In this document: positions 35,246 to 43,736 of the stretch, in pieces
Layout: every line of letters starts with the position of its first letter
Position numbering within the stretch: the first letter of the stretch is position 1
Origin: Zoogloea oleivorans
GTDB lineage: Bacteria; Pseudomonadota; Gammaproteobacteria; Burkholderiales; Rhodocyclaceae
Reading direction: 5' to 3'
NCBI RefSeq assembly: GCF_008107625.1
Contig: NZ_SDKK01000008.1
Coordinates: 173,584-237,583 of the forward strand
Length of the DNA: 64,000 nt
Program-made: the position numbers and the translations under genes
The notes under the pieces: generated by a model
What the model saw: only the letters and a program-made list of their open reading frames with translations
Told to the model about the DNA's origin: nothing
The model's database searches: none

Positions 35246-37089
35246 AGCCCCAGGCGTTCCAGCGTTTCAGCGGTGGGCTTGCCTTCCGGCGTCCACCCGC
35301 GCAGCGCGTAGTACTCGGGCAACATTTTTTCGACACCGCTGACCAGCCCCTTGGCCGGGCCGACCTTGGCGGGCTCGGTCTTCAGGCGCGGCGGCAGGTC
35401 GTCGTCCTTGTTAGTAAGGCCTGCGGCGTTGTTGAAGAGGCGTTCCATGTTCCAGATCCGCTCGCCCATGGCATTGAGCTTTTCCATCGACCAGTCGCCC
35501 TCGCAGGCCGCTTCGATCTGCGGCTGCACGTCGGCCAGCGTCCACGCGAAGGAGGTAAATACGCAGATGCCGGCCGCGTCGAATACCGCGGTGGCGTCCT
35601 GGAAGGCCTTGACCAGCTCCGGCTTGCCCTCGGTGACCAGCGGATCGGTCTTGACCGGAATGCCCAGCACTTCGGAGGCCACGGTATAGCCCCGCAGGTG
35701 GCAGGCGCCGCGGTTGGAGGTGGCGTAAGCCAGCCCCATGCCCTGGATGCCGCGGGCGTCATAGGCCGGAAACTCCTGCCCCTTGACGGTCATCGACAAG
35801 CCCGGATGTCCGTACTTGGCGCACAGACGCTTCGAGCCCTGGCCGATCTCCTTGCCGAAGCCTTCGCCAAGGGCGGTCATTTCAGTGAGTCTGGCCAGCG
35901 CCTCGGCCGAGCCGAAGGGGGCGTCGATGCCGAGTTGCTCCTTGGTCAGCACGCCCATTTCGTAGAGCTCCATCACCGCCCCGATGGTGGCACCGAAGGA
36001 AATCGGGTCCATGCCCTGCTCGTTGCACAGCAGGTTGGCGTATTGCAGGGCTTCCAGGTCGCCCACGCCATTGGCGGCGCCCAGCGCCCACGCCGCCTCG
36101 TATTCCAGGCCGCCGGAAGCGCCCCAGTACTTGGGATTGTTCACCACCGTGAAGTGGCTCTTGTCGATCTCGGCAATGCGCCCACAGGCAATCGTGCAGC
36201 CAAAGCAGGCGGCGTTGGTAACCAGTTGCGGCTTGCCGTCGGTGGGGCGCTTCTCGTGCATGGCCTCGGCGGAGATTTTGCCGGCGCTCTCGAACTGCAC
36301 GTCCTTGTGATTGCGGGTGGGCAAGGCGCCCATTTCGTTGATGACGTTCATCAGCACCTGGGTGCCGTACTTGGGCAAGCCTTCGCCGGTCACGGCGTTG
36401 TCGGCCAGCACCTTTTTCTTCTCGGTGGTGATCTTCATGAAGGCCTTCATGTCCTTGATGCCGGACACGCCTTTGGTGCCGCGCAGGGCCACCGCCTTCA
36501 GGTTCTTCGAGCCCATCACCGCGCCCACGCCGGAGCGCCCCGCCGCCCGGTGCAGATCATTGACGATGCAGGCGAACAAGACCTGGTTCTCGCCGGCCGC
36601 GCCAATCGACGACACCCGCACCAGCGGGTCCTGCAGGCGGTGCTTGATGCTCTCCTCGGTTTCCCAGCAGCTCTTGCCCCACAGATCGGCGGCATCCTTC
36701 AGTTCGGCCTTGTCGTTCTCGACGTACAGATAGACCGGCTTTGGCGAACGCCCCTCGAAGATAATCATGTCCCAGCCGGCAAACTTCATTTCGGCGCCAA
36801 AGAAGCCGCCCGAGTTCGAACAGGCAATCGCCCCGGTCAGCGGGCCCTTGGTGACCACCGTGTAGCGGCCGCCGGTGGAGGCCATCGTGCCGGTGAGCGG
36901 CCCGGTGGACATGATCATCTTGTTTTCGGGCGCCAGCGGGTCGACCATCGGATCGATCTCGGACACCAGGTATTTGGTCGCCAGGCCGCGGGAGCCGAGG
37001 TATTCATCGGCCCACTGCATGTTCAGCGGCTCTGCCTTGCAGGTGCCTTCCGTGAGGTTCACCCGCAGCACTTTTCTGTTCCAGCCCAT
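35242..37089 (-). CDS. aorB: Tungsten-dependent aldehyde ferredoxin oxidoreductase, large subunit
   Basis: A 615-residue AOR family enzyme. The N-terminal domain has GWNRKVLRVNLTEGTCKAEPL and SGGFFGAEMKFAGWDMIIFEGRS. The [4Fe-4S] cluster ligands are in the CFGCTIACGR segment and the fourth Cys in FDAAGICVFTSF. SRGACHLRG is replaced by NRGACHLRGY, which lies in the pterin-binding part. It oxidises aldehydes, including aromatic ones in related organisms, to acids at a bis-pterin tungsten site. GGAGGCGG precedes the ATG. Genes for its iron-sulfur and flavin subunits flank it, and a tungstate importer follows. Confidence 0.94.
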   Translation of the reverse strand: MGWNRKVLRVNLTEGTCKAEPLNMQWADEYLGSRGLATKYLVSEIDPMVDPLAPENKMIMSTGPLTGTMASTGGRYTVVTKGPLTGAIACSNSGGFFGAEMKFAGWDMIIFEGRSPKPVYLYVENDKAELKDAADLWGKSCWETEESIKHRLQDPLVRVSSIGAAGENQVLFACIVNDLHRAAGRSGVGAVMGSKNLKAVALRGTKGVSGIKDMKAFMKITTEKKKVLADNAVTGEGLPKYGTQVLMNVINEMGALPTRNHKDVQFESAGKISAEAMHEKRPTDGKPQLVTNAACFGCTIACGRIAEIDKSHFTVVNNPKYWGASGGLEYEAAWALGAANGVGDLEALQYANLLCNEQGMDPISFGATIGAVMELYEMGVLTKEQLGIDAPFGSAEALARLTEMTALGEGFGKEIGQGSKRLCAKYGHPGLSMTVKGQEFPAYDARGIQGMGLAYATSNRGACHLRGYTVASEVLGIPVKTDPLVTEGKPELVKAFQDATAVFDAAGICVFTSFAWTLADVQPQIEAACEGDWSMEKLNAMGERIWNMERLFNNAAGLTNKDDDLPPRLKTEPAKVGPAKGLVSGVEKMLPEYYALRGWTPEGKPTAETLERLGL

Positions 37090-37100
37090 GATCCGCCTCC

Positions 37101-37574
37101 TTATTCCGCAACAGCCGTGTTGGCCTTGGCGGCCCAGGCACGCATTCGGTCAATGCCGGTCCAGTCGGCATCCACATAGGTGATCGCACCCGTCGGGCAG
37201 GCTGTGGCGCAGGCCGGGTCGCCGCCGCACAGGTCGCACTTCTGAACCTTGCCGGTGTCCTGGTTGTAATTGACCGTGCCGAAGGGACAGGCGATGGTGC
37301 ACACCTTGCAGCCCACGCAGACATCGTCGAAAACCTGCTTGGCGCCGGTAGCCGCATCGATGCGGATCGCATCCACCGGACAGGCGTTGAGGCACCAGGC
37401 ATCGGTGCATTGCGTGCAGGTGTAGGGAACCTTGCGCCCCTCGGTTTCAAAGCTGAAGACCTTGATGCGCGACTTCGACGGATTGATGACCCCGGTGTGC
37501 TCGACCGAACAGGCCATTTCGCACTGCAGGCAACCGGTACACTTCTTGGGGTCAATGTGAAGAGACTTCCACAT
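37101..37574 (-). CDS. aorA: Polyferredoxin subunit of the aldehyde oxidoreductase
   Basis: A 157-residue ferredoxin with four cysteine groups: CTGCLQCEMACSVEH, CTQCTDAWCLNACP, CVGCKVCTIACP and CDLCGGDPACATACP. These are ligands for four [4Fe-4S] clusters, as in HycB-like electron-transfer subunits and AorA. It would wire the tungsten site of AorB to the flavin of AorC. It is the first gene of the operon, with AAAGGAGGAG upstream, and starts 270 bp from the divergent moeA. It is separated from aorB by 11 bp. Confidence 0.93.
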   Translation of the reverse strand: MWKSLHIDPKKCTGCLQCEMACSVEHTGVINPSKSRIKVFSFETEGRKVPYTCTQCTDAWCLNACPVDAIRIDAATGAKQVFDDVCVGCKVCTIACPFGTVNYNQDTGKVQKCDLCGGDPACATACPTGAITYVDADWTGIDRMRAWAAKANTAVAE

Positions 37575-37844
37575 GGCGCAACTCCTCCTTTAAGGGTATG
37601 CAGACCGGCAGGCGCGATCACTTGCGGATCGATGGCTCACACAAGTGTGGCCTGAACTTCCTCCGGAACATTTCTCCCGCCAGACACGTCCGCCGTACAC
37701 GACACGCTGACGGACCTCTACAAGGCAGCATAGGCTGCCGAAAACGCTTGTTCAATGCGCACTGCCGCACGAATCCAGGCGCTGCGCGGCTCAGGGCTTT
37801 TGTGATACTAATCAGGCCATGACACCTCGAAACGGAATCGCCCC

Positions 37845-39098
37845 ATGAACAAGGATTCTGGCTGCAGCGGCCCTGCCACCCACCAATCGCTGACGGTGGA
37901 CGAAGCTCGCCGCATCATTCTCGATACAGTCCGGCCGGCCGGTGGCTGGGAGCGCGTGGCGCTGCGCTCGGCGCTGGGGCGCGTGCTGGCCGAGGACATC
38001 GTGGCGCCCTGCAACGTGCCGGCCCATGACAACTCGGCGATGGACGGCTACGCGGTGCGCGCCGACGATCTGGCCGCCGACGCGGAGGCGCGGCTGCAGG
38101 TGGTGGGTACTGCCTTTGCCGGGCGCGGCTTCTCGGGCATCGTCGGCAAGGGCCAGGCGGTGCGCATCATGACTGGCGGCGTGATGCCGCTGGGCGCCGA
38201 TACCATCGTGGTGCAGGAAGTGGTGCGCACGGAGGGCGAGCGGATCGTCGTGCCCGGCGGCATCCGGCGCGGCCAGAACGTACGCCGGGCCGGCGAAGAC
38301 CTGGCCGAGGGCGCGGTGGCGATTTCCCGCGGCAAGCTGATGGGGCCGCCCGAGCTTGGGCTGGCAGCGTCTCTCGGGCTGGCCGAGGTCACTATCGCCC
38401 GCCGGCTGCGGGTGGCCTTTTTCTCGACCGGCGACGAACTCGCCAGCATCGGCCGGCCGCTGGCGCCGGGCGAAGTGTACGACTCGAACCGCTATACGCT
38501 GCACGGCGCCCTCAACCGGGCCGGCTGCGAACTGGTGGACATGGGGGTGATTCCGGACCGGCAGGATGCACTGGAAACAGCCTTTCGCAACGCCGCCGCC
38601 TGTGCCGACGTGGTGCTCACCACCGGCGGCGTATCGGTCGGCGAGGCAGACTTCATCCGCGAACTGATGCAGCGCCTGGGCGAAGTGAGCTTCTGGAAGA
38701 TCGACATCAAGCCGGGCCGGCCGATGGCTTTCGGGCGCATCGGCAAGACCTGGATGTTCGGCCTGCCCGGCAACCCGGTGGCGGTGATGGTGACCTACTA
38801 CCAGTTCGTGCTGGATGCGCTGCTGAAGATTTCCGGCCTCGATCCGCTGCCCGAACGGCCGCTGATGTCGCTGGTGTGCACCGCGCCGATCCGCAAGCTG
38901 GCCGGCCGGCGGGAATACCTGCGCGGCCGCCTGTACGCCGAGGATGGCGCCTGGAAGGTGCGCCCGGCGAGCACCCAGGGCTCGGGCATCCTGCGCTCCA
39001 TGTCGGAGGCCAACTGTTTCATCGTGCTGGACGAGAACCGGGACGATGTGGTGGCCGGCGACAGCGTGCAGGTGCAGCTTTTCGACGGCCTGGTGTAA
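37845..39098 (+). CDS. moeA: Molybdopterin molybdenumtransferase MoeA
   Basis: A 417-residue MoeA. Domain markers are VPAHDNSAMDGYAVRADDL, the loop GDTIVVQE-like ADTIVVQEVV, FFSTGDELASIG and DSNRYTLHGAL, TTGGVSVGEADF in the active site, and PGNPVAVMVTYYQF. MoeA inserts metal into adenylated pterin. The place next to the tungsten operon, in divergent orientation, suggests that it is the copy used for tungsten insertion, as proposed for MoeA-like partners in other tungsten users. That is an inference; the sequence alone does not tell Mo from W. Confidence 0.93.
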   Translation: MNKDSGCSGPATHQSLTVDEARRIILDTVRPAGGWERVALRSALGRVLAEDIVAPCNVPAHDNSAMDGYAVRADDLAADAEARLQVVGTAFAGRGFSGIVGKGQAVRIMTGGVMPLGADTIVVQEVVRTEGERIVVPGGIRRGQNVRRAGEDLAEGAVAISRGKLMGPPELGLAASLGLAEVTIARRLRVAFFSTGDELASIGRPLAPGEVYDSNRYTLHGALNRAGCELVDMGVIPDRQDALETAFRNAAACADVVLTTGGVSVGEADFIRELMQRLGEVSFWKIDIKPGRPMAFGRIGKTWMFGLPGNPVAVMVTYYQFVLDALLKISGLDPLPERPLMSLVCTAPIRKLAGRREYLRGRLYAEDGAWKVRPASTQGSGILRSMSEANCFIVLDENRDDVVAGDSVQVQLFDGLV

Positions 39099-39104
39099 CG
39101 CGGC

Positions 39105-40073
39105 TCAGGGGTTGCGGCACATCCGGATGCTTGTGTCGCCCCGCGCACCGCAGGGCGTCAGCGCACCGCTGGCCGGACTCGGCGTGCCCTCGTCGTCCAT
39201 CTGCGCCTCCCGCGTGTCCCAAGCCAGCACGCCGCGTTTATCGAGGCTCAGGCGCAGGATCCAGCCACGCCGGGCAGCCGGCAGATCGAAGCCGTCAAAG
39301 ACGAAATTGCCCAGGCTGTAGATGATCGGCCGGCCGCGATAGATCTCGGCGCCCTGGGTGACATGCGGATGGCCACCGACCACGATGTCGGCGCCGGCAT
39401 CAATCATCCGCCGGGCCAGATCGCGCTGACGCGGGCCCGGCTCGGGTTCCCGCTCCCAGCCCCAGTGCATGAACGGAATGACCAGGTCGGCACCGGCCTT
39501 GCGGGCGGCGCGGATGTCGGCGATCACCTGGCTGTCCTCGCTCCAGGCGATGCCGGGATGCTTCGCCCCGGCCTCGAAGGAACGCGGCTTGAATTCGTTG
39601 TAGCCGAGCACGGCCACGCGCAGGCCTTTGGCCTTGATCCACAGGGGTGCGTGCGCTTCGCTCAGGTTCTTGCCGCCGCCAAAGTGGCGGATTCCGGCTG
39701 CGTCCAGATGGGCAAGCGTTTCGACGAAGGCGTCCTTGCCGTAATCGCCAGAATGGTTGTTGGCCACCGACATGGCGTCGAAACGCCCCTTGATGACAGA
39801 CAGCACCCGCGGGTCGGCACGGAAAGTGTAGATCTTGTTGCCGAGCGCCGTACCGGTGGTGGCGATGGGGCACTCCAGATTGCCGATGCGGTAGTCGGCA
39901 TCGGCCAGCAAGGCGGCAAAGGGTGCCAGCGGATCGCGCCCGGAGGCGATGACCCGGCCGGGGCCGTCGTCGAGCATCACGTCGCCGGCAAAGATCAGCT
40001 TCAGCGGTTCGGCACGCAGGGCGCCGCTGGCGAGCACGAGGGCAGCGCACAACAGGCTACGGATCGCGTTCAT
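39105..40073 (-). CDS. CapA/PgsA family metallophosphatase-like protein
   Basis: A 322-residue protein with a signal peptide (MNAIRSLLCAALVLASGALRA) and a CapA-type calcineurin-like domain: LIFAGDVMLDDGPGR, GNLECPIATTG, SVANNHSGDYGKDAFVETL, HWGWEREPEPG, and GGHPHVTQGAEIYRGRPIIYSLGNF. These are the metal-binding positions of the family. CapA/PgsA proteins act in surface poly-gamma-glutamate or capsule pathways, but solitary copies like this have no known substrate. GAGGGCGG precedes the ATG, which overlaps the preceding gene by four bases. It is convergent with moeA. Confidence 0.9.
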   Translation of the reverse strand: MNAIRSLLCAALVLASGALRAEPLKLIFAGDVMLDDGPGRVIASGRDPLAPFAALLADADYRIGNLECPIATTGTALGNKIYTFRADPRVLSVIKGRFDAMSVANNHSGDYGKDAFVETLAHLDAAGIRHFGGGKNLSEAHAPLWIKAKGLRVAVLGYNEFKPRSFEAGAKHPGIAWSEDSQVIADIRAARKAGADLVIPFMHWGWEREPEPGPRQRDLARRMIDAGADIVVGGHPHVTQGAEIYRGRPIIYSLGNFVFDGFDLPAARRGWILRLSLDKRGVLAWDTREAQMDDEGTPSPASGALTPCGARGDTSIRMCRNP

Positions 40074-40468
40074 CGTCCGCCCTCCTTCACCTGCTCGCAC
40101 CAGTAGGCCAGTTCGCCGTCGCGCATGGGTTCATAAACATGTTGCAGGCCGGTGAAGCCGTAAGCCGGCCGGACCTTCGCCAATGGCAGCGGCCAGGGGT
40201 GGCTAGCCTGATGAAGGATCACCGGGCCTTCGTCACGGTCGGCGTAGGCGTAGATCTTCACGCTGGCCAGATCGGCAGGCCGATCCTGGAAAACCACCCG
40301 GAACAGGAAGTAGCTGCCGATATTCGCGGGCGCCACCCGGTAGGGCGAATCCACCGGCCGGGCGACATGGGTGTGTGTCTCGCCGCCGTAAGTCGTGTGG
40401 CAGTCGATGCGCGGGGTCGCGTGGGCCAGGGTCGGCAGGAGGGCCAGGAGCAGCAGGCGTCGGGGCAT
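40070..40468 (-). CDS. Small exported protein of unknown function
   Basis: A 132-residue protein with a signal peptide (MPRRLLLLALLPTLAHA) and a mature, mostly beta-looking part, beginning TPRIDCHTTYGGETHT and ending in AYWCEQVKEGGR with two conserved-looking Cys. I do not recognise a family. Its end overlaps the CapA-like start (ATGA), so the two periplasmic proteins are probably translated together. The ATG at 40468 is chosen because the signal peptide starts there. Confidence 0.75.
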   Translation of the reverse strand: MPRRLLLLALLPTLAHATPRIDCHTTYGGETHTHVARPVDSPYRVAPANIGSYFLFRVVFQDRPADLASVKIYAYADRDEGPVILHQASHPWPLPLAKVRPAYGFTGLQHVYEPMRDGELAYWCEQVKEGGR

Positions 40469-40498
40469 GGTTCCGGTGCGAGTGAAAGTCGGTTGAAT

Positions 40499-40530
40499 AA
40501 AAAAGCCGACCGGGGAAACCGGTCGGCTTT
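40499..40530. terminator. Terminator after prpE
   Basis: AAAAGCCGACCGG (40501-40513) pairs with CCGGTCGGCTTT (40519-40530), with a 5-base loop. On the minus strand it is followed by a T run, 24 bp beyond the prpE stop. It separates prpE from the CapA-like gene pair. Confidence 0.87.
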
Positions 40531-40553
40531 CAGGTGCCACAGCGGGCGCAGGC

Positions 40554-42449
40554 TTACTTGGCGGCCAGCGCGGCCTTGATCTGATCCAGCGTGGAGGGAT
40601 CGTCGATGGTGGTCAGGTCGCCCGGATCACGGCCTTCGGCCAGCGCCTGGATGGAGCGGCGCAGCATCTTGCCGGAACGGGTCTTGGGCAGACCGGAGAT
40701 GAAGTGCACGCGAGCCGGACGGGCAATGGCGCCGAGGCTGCCGTCGACCAGTTTCATCACGGCCTTTTCCAGTTCGGCGACCTTCTCGGGCGTGTCGATG
40801 GAAGCGGCATTCTTGACCACCGCAAAGGCCATCGGCATCTGACCCTTGAGCTGGTCGGCTACACCGACCACGGCCACTTCGGCAATCGCCGGGTGGGCCT
40901 GGACGGCCTCTTCGATCTCGCGGGTGCCCAGACGGTGACCGGCCACGTTGATCACGTCGTCGGTACGGCCGAGGATCTTGTAGTAGCCGGCGTCGTCCTT
41001 GATACCCCAGTCGAAGCTGGAATACACCTGCGGCTCCTGGAACAGCGTGAAGTAGGTGGACACGAAGCGCTTGTCGTCACCCCAGATGGTGGACAGGCAG
41101 CCGGGCGGCAGCGGCGGCACGACGCCGACGATACCCTTCTCGTTGGCCTCACATTCGGAGCCGTCGTCGCGGAACAGGCGCACGTCAAAGCCATACACCG
41201 GGAAGCCCGGGGAGCCCAGTTGCACGTCCTGTTTCTCGACACCGGGCATCAGCGACAGCATCGCCCAGCCGGTTTCGGTCTGCCAGTAGTGGTCGATGAC
41301 CGGGATGCCCAGCTCGTCCATCATCCACTGGTGCGAGGTCTCGTCCATCGGCTCGCCGGCGCAATAGAGGGCGCGCAGCTTGGAAAGATCGTAGGCCTTG
41401 AGGAAGGCCGGGTCCTGCTTCTTGAGCACGCGAATGGCGGTCGGCGCGCTGAACATCACGGTGACTTCCTGGTCCTGGCAGATCTTCCACCAGATGCCGG
41501 CGTCCGGACGCAGCGGCGTGCCTTCGTACATGATCGTGGCCATGCCGGCGATCAGCGGGCCGTAGATGATGTAGCTGTGACCCACCACCCAGCCGATGTC
41601 GGAGGTCGAGAAGAAGGTCTCGCCCGCATTGCCCTGGTAGATGTGCTTCATCGAGGCGGCCAGCGCCACGGCGTAACCGCCGGTGTCACGCTGCACGCCC
41701 TTGGGCTTGCCGGTGGTGCCGGAGGTGTACAGGATGTAGCTGGGGTCGGACGATTCGACCCAGGTCACGGGCACCTGAGCGTCGAGATGCTTGGCGCGCA
41801 GGGTGGCGTAGTCTTCGTCACGGCCGGCGATAACAGCCATCTCCTTGTCGAGGCCACGATTGATCATCAGCACCTTGGCAGGCTTGTGCTCGGCCAGGCC
41901 GATTGCCTCGTCCAGCAGGTGCTTGTAGGGCACCGGACGGCCGCCGCGCATGCCGGCATCGGCCGAAACAATAACGGTCGGCTTGGCATCGTCGATGCGG
42001 GTAGCCAGGGAGCCGGAGGCAAAGCCGCCAAACACCACCGAGTGGATCGCACCGATGCGGGCGCAGGCCAGCATGGCGAAGGCCGCTTCGGCGATCATCG
42101 GCATGTAGATCAGGACGCGGTCGCCCTTCTTGACACCGAGGTCCTGGTAGATGGCCGCCATGCGCATGACTTCGGCGCGCAGTTCGGTGAAGGAATAGAT
42201 CTTCTCTTCGTTGGTCTCGGTGGAGATGTAGACCAGCGCCTTGCCGTTCGGGTTGGTTTCCGCGTGGCGGTCGACCGCGTTGTAGCAGAGGTTGGTTTCA
42301 CCGCCGACGAACCACTTTACAAAAGGCGGATTGGAGAAATCGTAGATCTGTTCGGGTTGCTTGTTCCAGTGGATCAGTTGGGCCTGTTCGCCCCAGAAAC
42401 CATTCCGGTCCTCAATGGAACGCTTGTGAAATTCTTTGTATGACGCCAT
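40554..42449 (-). CDS. prpE: Propionate--CoA ligase
   Basis: A 631-residue acyl-CoA synthetase of the AMP-forming family. It matches Escherichia coli PrpE throughout: FYKRS-type N terminus (KEFHKRSIEDRNGFW), SVVFGGFASGSLATRIDDAKP, the phosphate loop YILYTSGTTGKPKGVQRD, TEDIGWVVGHSY-like STSDIGWVVGHSY, YWQTETGW, and PKTRSGKMLRRSIQALAEGRDPGDLTTIDDP with the acetyl-regulated Lys. PrpE activates propionate to propionyl-CoA. The neighbouring AcuI-like reductase may form propionyl-CoA from acrylyl-CoA. AGAGGAA lies upstream of the ATG. It is followed by its own terminator. Confidence 0.95.
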   Translation of the reverse strand: MASYKEFHKRSIEDRNGFWGEQAQLIHWNKQPEQIYDFSNPPFVKWFVGGETNLCYNAVDRHAETNPNGKALVYISTETNEEKIYSFTELRAEVMRMAAIYQDLGVKKGDRVLIYMPMIAEAAFAMLACARIGAIHSVVFGGFASGSLATRIDDAKPTVIVSADAGMRGGRPVPYKHLLDEAIGLAEHKPAKVLMINRGLDKEMAVIAGRDEDYATLRAKHLDAQVPVTWVESSDPSYILYTSGTTGKPKGVQRDTGGYAVALAASMKHIYQGNAGETFFSTSDIGWVVGHSYIIYGPLIAGMATIMYEGTPLRPDAGIWWKICQDQEVTVMFSAPTAIRVLKKQDPAFLKAYDLSKLRALYCAGEPMDETSHQWMMDELGIPVIDHYWQTETGWAMLSLMPGVEKQDVQLGSPGFPVYGFDVRLFRDDGSECEANEKGIVGVVPPLPPGCLSTIWGDDKRFVSTYFTLFQEPQVYSSFDWGIKDDAGYYKILGRTDDVINVAGHRLGTREIEEAVQAHPAIAEVAVVGVADQLKGQMPMAFAVVKNAASIDTPEKVAELEKAVMKLVDGSLGAIARPARVHFISGLPKTRSGKMLRRSIQALAEGRDPGDLTTIDDPSTLDQIKAALAAK

Positions 42450-42527
42450 GGGTTCCTCTCCCTTTTTTCGAATAGTAAAACCGCTACTGCCGATGACAGC
42501 GATGCGTCCGATATGGCGCTCGCCTTT

Positions 42528-43709
42528 TTATTCGTTTTGTTGCACAGCACCAACCAGACCGGTTTCTGCGAGGCGTGCGAGGGTGGCAAGCGGCAGACCG
42601 GACGGGAGTTCGGATTCTATCAATTCCAGCAGAGGCAAGAGTGTCCGTATGGCATCCGGCAGCTGTTTGCGCAGATTGGCATCGAGACCGGCGATACGCA
42701 GTTGCTGCAGCATCTGGTCGATGCTCACCGGTGCGCGTACCGGGCGCTCGACCATTTCCGGCGTCACTTCACCCTTGGCGCCGATGACCTTGTTGCCGCC
42801 GGCCGCCCGGCCGATGGCGATGCGCTGCATCGCGATGCCCACCAGCTGGCTGACTGTCTGCACCTTGCCAGGCTCGGCGGCTGACAGGCCGACGGTGATC
42901 TGGATGCGGATGCGCTCCTCGCGATAGGTCATCACGATGTGCTCGATGGCCGAGCGCAGGCGCATGGCAAAGGCACAGGCGCCGTCCATGTTGGTGCTGG
43001 GCGAGACCACCGCAAAGCGCGCGGCGGCCAGTTCGGCGACGGTATCTTCCTGGCGCAGCTTGGTGGCGAGGATCTTGGACAGCTTGCGATTGACCAGTTG
43101 GGCCACGTGGGCGCCGTACTTGGCAACCAGGGTGTCGAAGTGGTCGATCTCGATGACCATCACCGACAGGTCGCCATGGCGCCGCTGGGCGAGGGACAGT
43201 TCCTGCGCGGCGTGGTGGTGCAGATAGGACGGTGTTGCGAGGCCCGAGGCCGGATCGACGGGACTCGCGTTGGCCAGCGCCGCCCGACTCTCTTCGAGAT
43301 CCCGCTGCGTGCGGGCGAGCTGTGTCAACGACTCCAGACGCGCCAGCAGCTCGATGTTACCGATGCCCTTGGCGATGAAGTCTGTCGCCCCCGCACTCTT
43401 CGCCTTGACCCGCACATCCGGCTCGTCATCGCCGGAAATGACCACCACCGGCAGCGTGTTGATGCGCGAGATGCGCGAACTGCGGATGCGCTGCAGCAAC
43501 CCGTAGCCATCCAGGCGTGGCATGCCTATATCGGTAATCACCGCCTGGATGGTCGGATCCACCATCAGGGTCTGCCAGCCGGCTTCCCCGTCGGCCTCCT
43601 CGCGAACCTCGAAGCGATCACGTACCTGCCTCAGGATGGAAAGGCGCACCATCCTTGAATCATCAATGATCAGGATCCGTGGAAGGGTCTGATCGCTTTC
43701 GTCGCTCAT
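42528..43709 (-). CDS. Response regulator with degenerate GGDEF domain
   Basis: A 393-residue protein. Residues 10-130 are a receiver (ILIIDDSRMVRLSILRQV, phospho-acceptor Asp in VITDIGMPRLDGYGL). Residues about 170-340 have the fold of a diguanylate cyclase domain: PSYLHHHAAQELSLAQRR, EIDHFDTLVAKYG, ITVGLSA. But the signature GGDEF reads AAARF (AELAAARFAVV), so it cannot make cyclic di-GMP in the usual way. The last 80 residues are a helical tail. It may act as a protein-binding output. It is the only gene in its unit. Confidence 0.88.
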   Translation of the reverse strand: MSDESDQTLPRILIIDDSRMVRLSILRQVRDRFEVREEADGEAGWQTLMVDPTIQAVITDIGMPRLDGYGLLQRIRSSRISRINTLPVVVISGDDEPDVRVKAKSAGATDFIAKGIGNIELLARLESLTQLARTQRDLEESRAALANASPVDPASGLATPSYLHHHAAQELSLAQRRHGDLSVMVIEIDHFDTLVAKYGAHVAQLVNRKLSKILATKLRQEDTVAELAAARFAVVSPSTNMDGACAFAMRLRSAIEHIVMTYREERIRIQITVGLSAAEPGKVQTVSQLVGIAMQRIAIGRAAGGNKVIGAKGEVTPEMVERPVRAPVSIDQMLQQLRIAGLDANLRKQLPDAIRTLLPLLELIESELPSGLPLATLARLAETGLVGAVQQNE

Positions 43710-43736
43710 GCTCGGCTCGCTGGTTAGGTAGGGACT

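Noticed and set aside
37575..37844. Molybdenum-cofactor riboswitch or sigma-54 promoter in the aorA-moeA gap
   Set aside because: I looked for the conserved riboswitch pairing and for GG-N10-GC spacing and found no convincing match.
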